From Elusimicrobia bacterium RIFCSPHIGHO2_02_FULL_57_9 (lineage in GTDB: Bacteria > Elusimicrobiota > Elusimicrobia > UBA1565 > UBA9628): 6,424 nt of DNA. Position 1 is the first letter of the stretch, and each line of letters begins with the position of its first letter. The stretch spans positions 1-6,424 of the forward strand of contig MGUO01000150.1 in NCBI GenBank assembly GCA_001800015.1, in the 5' to 3' direction. This document shows positions 6,131 to 6,424 of this stretch, one piece after another. The notes under the pieces are model-generated. The model searched no databases. It worked only from the letters and a program-made list of their open reading frames with translations, and had not been told where the DNA came from. A program made the position numbers and the translations under genes.

Positions 6131-6238
6131 CCCTAAAACTCCTGCCGCCGCCACTAAAAGCGGCTCTGGAATCCTGGCAAATTGCAAGGCCAGCAGCAAG
6201 GATGTCCCCCTAGCCCTTAGCCCTAAAGCCAAATTTAC
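6113..6238 (-). pseudogene. C-terminal remnant of a membrane protein, possibly a chromate transporter (ChrA-like)
   Basis: No start codon is present. From the repeat edge, the minus-strand frame gives about 41 residues and stops at TAA 6115-6113. It reads VNLALGLRARGTSLLLALQF, then ARIPEPLLVAAAGVLGLLLRR: a hydrophobic helix, a basic/Pro turn, and a final helix ending in GLLL and two Arg. This arrangement resembles the end of ChrA-type chromate transporters, where a short R-x-x-P turn precedes a last Ala/Gly/Leu helix, but 41 residues cannot prove it. The frame is interrupted exactly at the second 42-bp repeat; beyond it the open frame runs only to 6289 with no membrane character. The 3' end overlaps the response-regulator stop by 18 bp, a normal convergent arrangement that suggests this part is native chromosomal sequence. 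Confidence 0.45.
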
Positions 6239-6280
6239 GGCAGTTGCTGGCCAAGCTGGATTAGTTGTAATCTCTTGCGA
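6239..6280 (+). repeat. 42-bp perfect direct repeat, copy 2
   Basis: Identical to 5428-5469. Here the repeat joins a truncated membrane-protein frame on its left to the start of a hydroxyacyl-CoA dehydrogenase on its right. It again carries the final codons and stop of the thioredoxin/TPR protein, without the rest of that gene. Confidence 0.97.
6268..6273 (+). promoter_or_regulatory. Putative -10 box (TAATCT) for the dehydrogenase gene
   Basis: TAATCT ends 9 nt before the ATG at 6283, the same spacing as at the response regulator. A partial -35 (TTGCTG, 6244-6249) is 18 bp upstream. Both lie in the 42-bp repeat, which hints that the repeat's native place is just upstream of this gene. Weak evidence by itself. 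Confidence 0.35.
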
Positions 6281-6282
6281 TA

Positions 6283-6390
6283 ATGGGAATCAAGCAGGTG
6301 GCCGTCATCGGCGGGGGAACCATGGGCTCCGGCATCGCCCATATGCTGGCGTTATCCGGTCTTGAAGTGGTCTTGATCGAGGCCGGATAA
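6283..6390 (+). CDS. 3-hydroxyacyl-CoA (3-hydroxybutyryl-CoA) dehydrogenase, N-terminal fragment
   Basis: The start of an NAD-binding Rossmann fold: MGIKQVAVIGGGTMGSG, then IAHMLALSGLEVVLIEA. The dinucleotide motif GxGxxG is at residues 10-15, the following helix reads SGIAHMLALSG, and Glu33 closes strand beta-2, where NAD(H)-specific enzymes keep an acidic residue. GxGTMGxGIA is characteristic of the 3-hydroxyacyl-CoA dehydrogenase family (beta-oxidation and butyrate/PHB pathways). The full enzyme is about 280-320 residues as a stand-alone protein, or longer if fused to a crotonase. The reading is trustworthy only to about base 6382; the apparent TAA at 6388-6390 lies in the right arm of the terminal inverted repeat and is probably not the gene's true end. 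No Shine-Dalgarno precedes the ATG. Confidence 0.75.
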   Translation: MGIKQVAVIGGGTMGSGIAHMLALSGLEVVLIEAG

Positions 6391-6424
6391 CGCCAGCATA
6401 TGGGCGATGCCGGAGCCCATGGTT
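6318..6424. repeat. 42-bp perfect inverted repeat at the right end (fold-back)
   Basis: Bases 6318-6359 are the exact reverse complement of 6383-6424, with a 23-nt spacer (6360-6382). The right arm runs to the last base of the window. The left arm is coding sequence for the dehydrogenase Rossmann motif, so the right arm is best read as a fold-back copy and not independent sequence. Confidence 0.95.

Noticed and set aside
6147..6164. Possible terminator hairpin after the response regulator (GCCGC / GCGGC)
   Set aside because: Only a 5-bp stem with an 8-nt loop and no T-run; it lies within the coding sequence of the ChrA-like remnant.
5428..6280. Direct repeats as a CRISPR array or as att sites of an integrated element
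   Set aside because: There are only two copies, 811 bp apart, with genes and not spacers between them; there is no cas gene, integrase or tRNA, and the repeat is part of an ordinary coding sequence.
6318..6424. Terminal palindrome as a hairpin telomere or transposon end
   Set aside because: It lies inside a conserved NAD-binding coding motif, has an unpaired 23-nt centre, and no resolvase or transposase is present; an artefact explains it better.

Overview
The window reads as a short contig from a diderm (Gram-negative type) bacterium of moderately high GC. It encodes an Omp85-type outer-membrane protein, several proteins with signal peptides, and a dTDP-rhamnose pathway enzyme. I cannot place the phylum from sequence alone. 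The mix would fit an uncultured lineage such as Elusimicrobiota, but that is a guess. No start codon here has a usable Shine-Dalgarno sequence. Most have a TANNNT -10 hexamer 6-9 nt before the ATG, which is the signature of leaderless transcripts.

Left part (1-3845). A Lys/Ala-rich secreted protein enters from the left edge on the + strand and stops at 181. A perfect 15-bp hairpin at 205-241 separates it from a converging minus-strand operon. Read 5'->3' on the minus strand, the operon is an Omp85/BamA-like outer-membrane barrel with one visible POTRA-like segment (3807-2179), a lysine 2,3-aminomutase-family radical SAM enzyme (2164-800), and dTDP-4-dehydrorhamnose 3,5-epimerase rfbC/rmlC (796-251). 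The genes are 14 and 3 nt apart. The operon promoter (TTGCAA, 17 bp, TACAAT) lies in a 38-bp divergent spacer.

Middle part (3846-5453). On the + strand, diverging from the operon, is a large periplasmic protein. It combines a DsbD-alpha-like N-terminal domain, a thioredoxin domain with a WCPPC active site, and a helical TPR-like C-terminal half. It looks like a thiol-disulfide or envelope protein-folding factor and may serve the envelope together with the barrel protein next door.

Right part (5428-6424) is structurally suspicious. A 42-bp perfect direct repeat (5428-5469 and 6239-6280) brackets a 769-bp segment. That segment holds the first ~70 codons of a sodium:solute symporter (minus), an intact single-domain response regulator (plus), and the last ~40 codons of a chromate-transporter-like membrane protein (minus). 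Both flanking genes are cut exactly at the repeats. After the second repeat a 3-hydroxyacyl-CoA dehydrogenase begins, and within ~100 nt the sequence folds back on itself in a 42-bp perfect inverted repeat that runs to the last base. Direct and inverted repeats of the same length at broken genes point to an amplification or assembly chimera, though a real insertion is not excluded.

I did not find a clearly new defence or mobile system. The most interesting biological signals are the leaderless-promoter architecture, the DsbD-alpha/thioredoxin/TPR fusion, and the operon joining an outer-membrane barrel to an aminomutase and a rhamnose epimerase.
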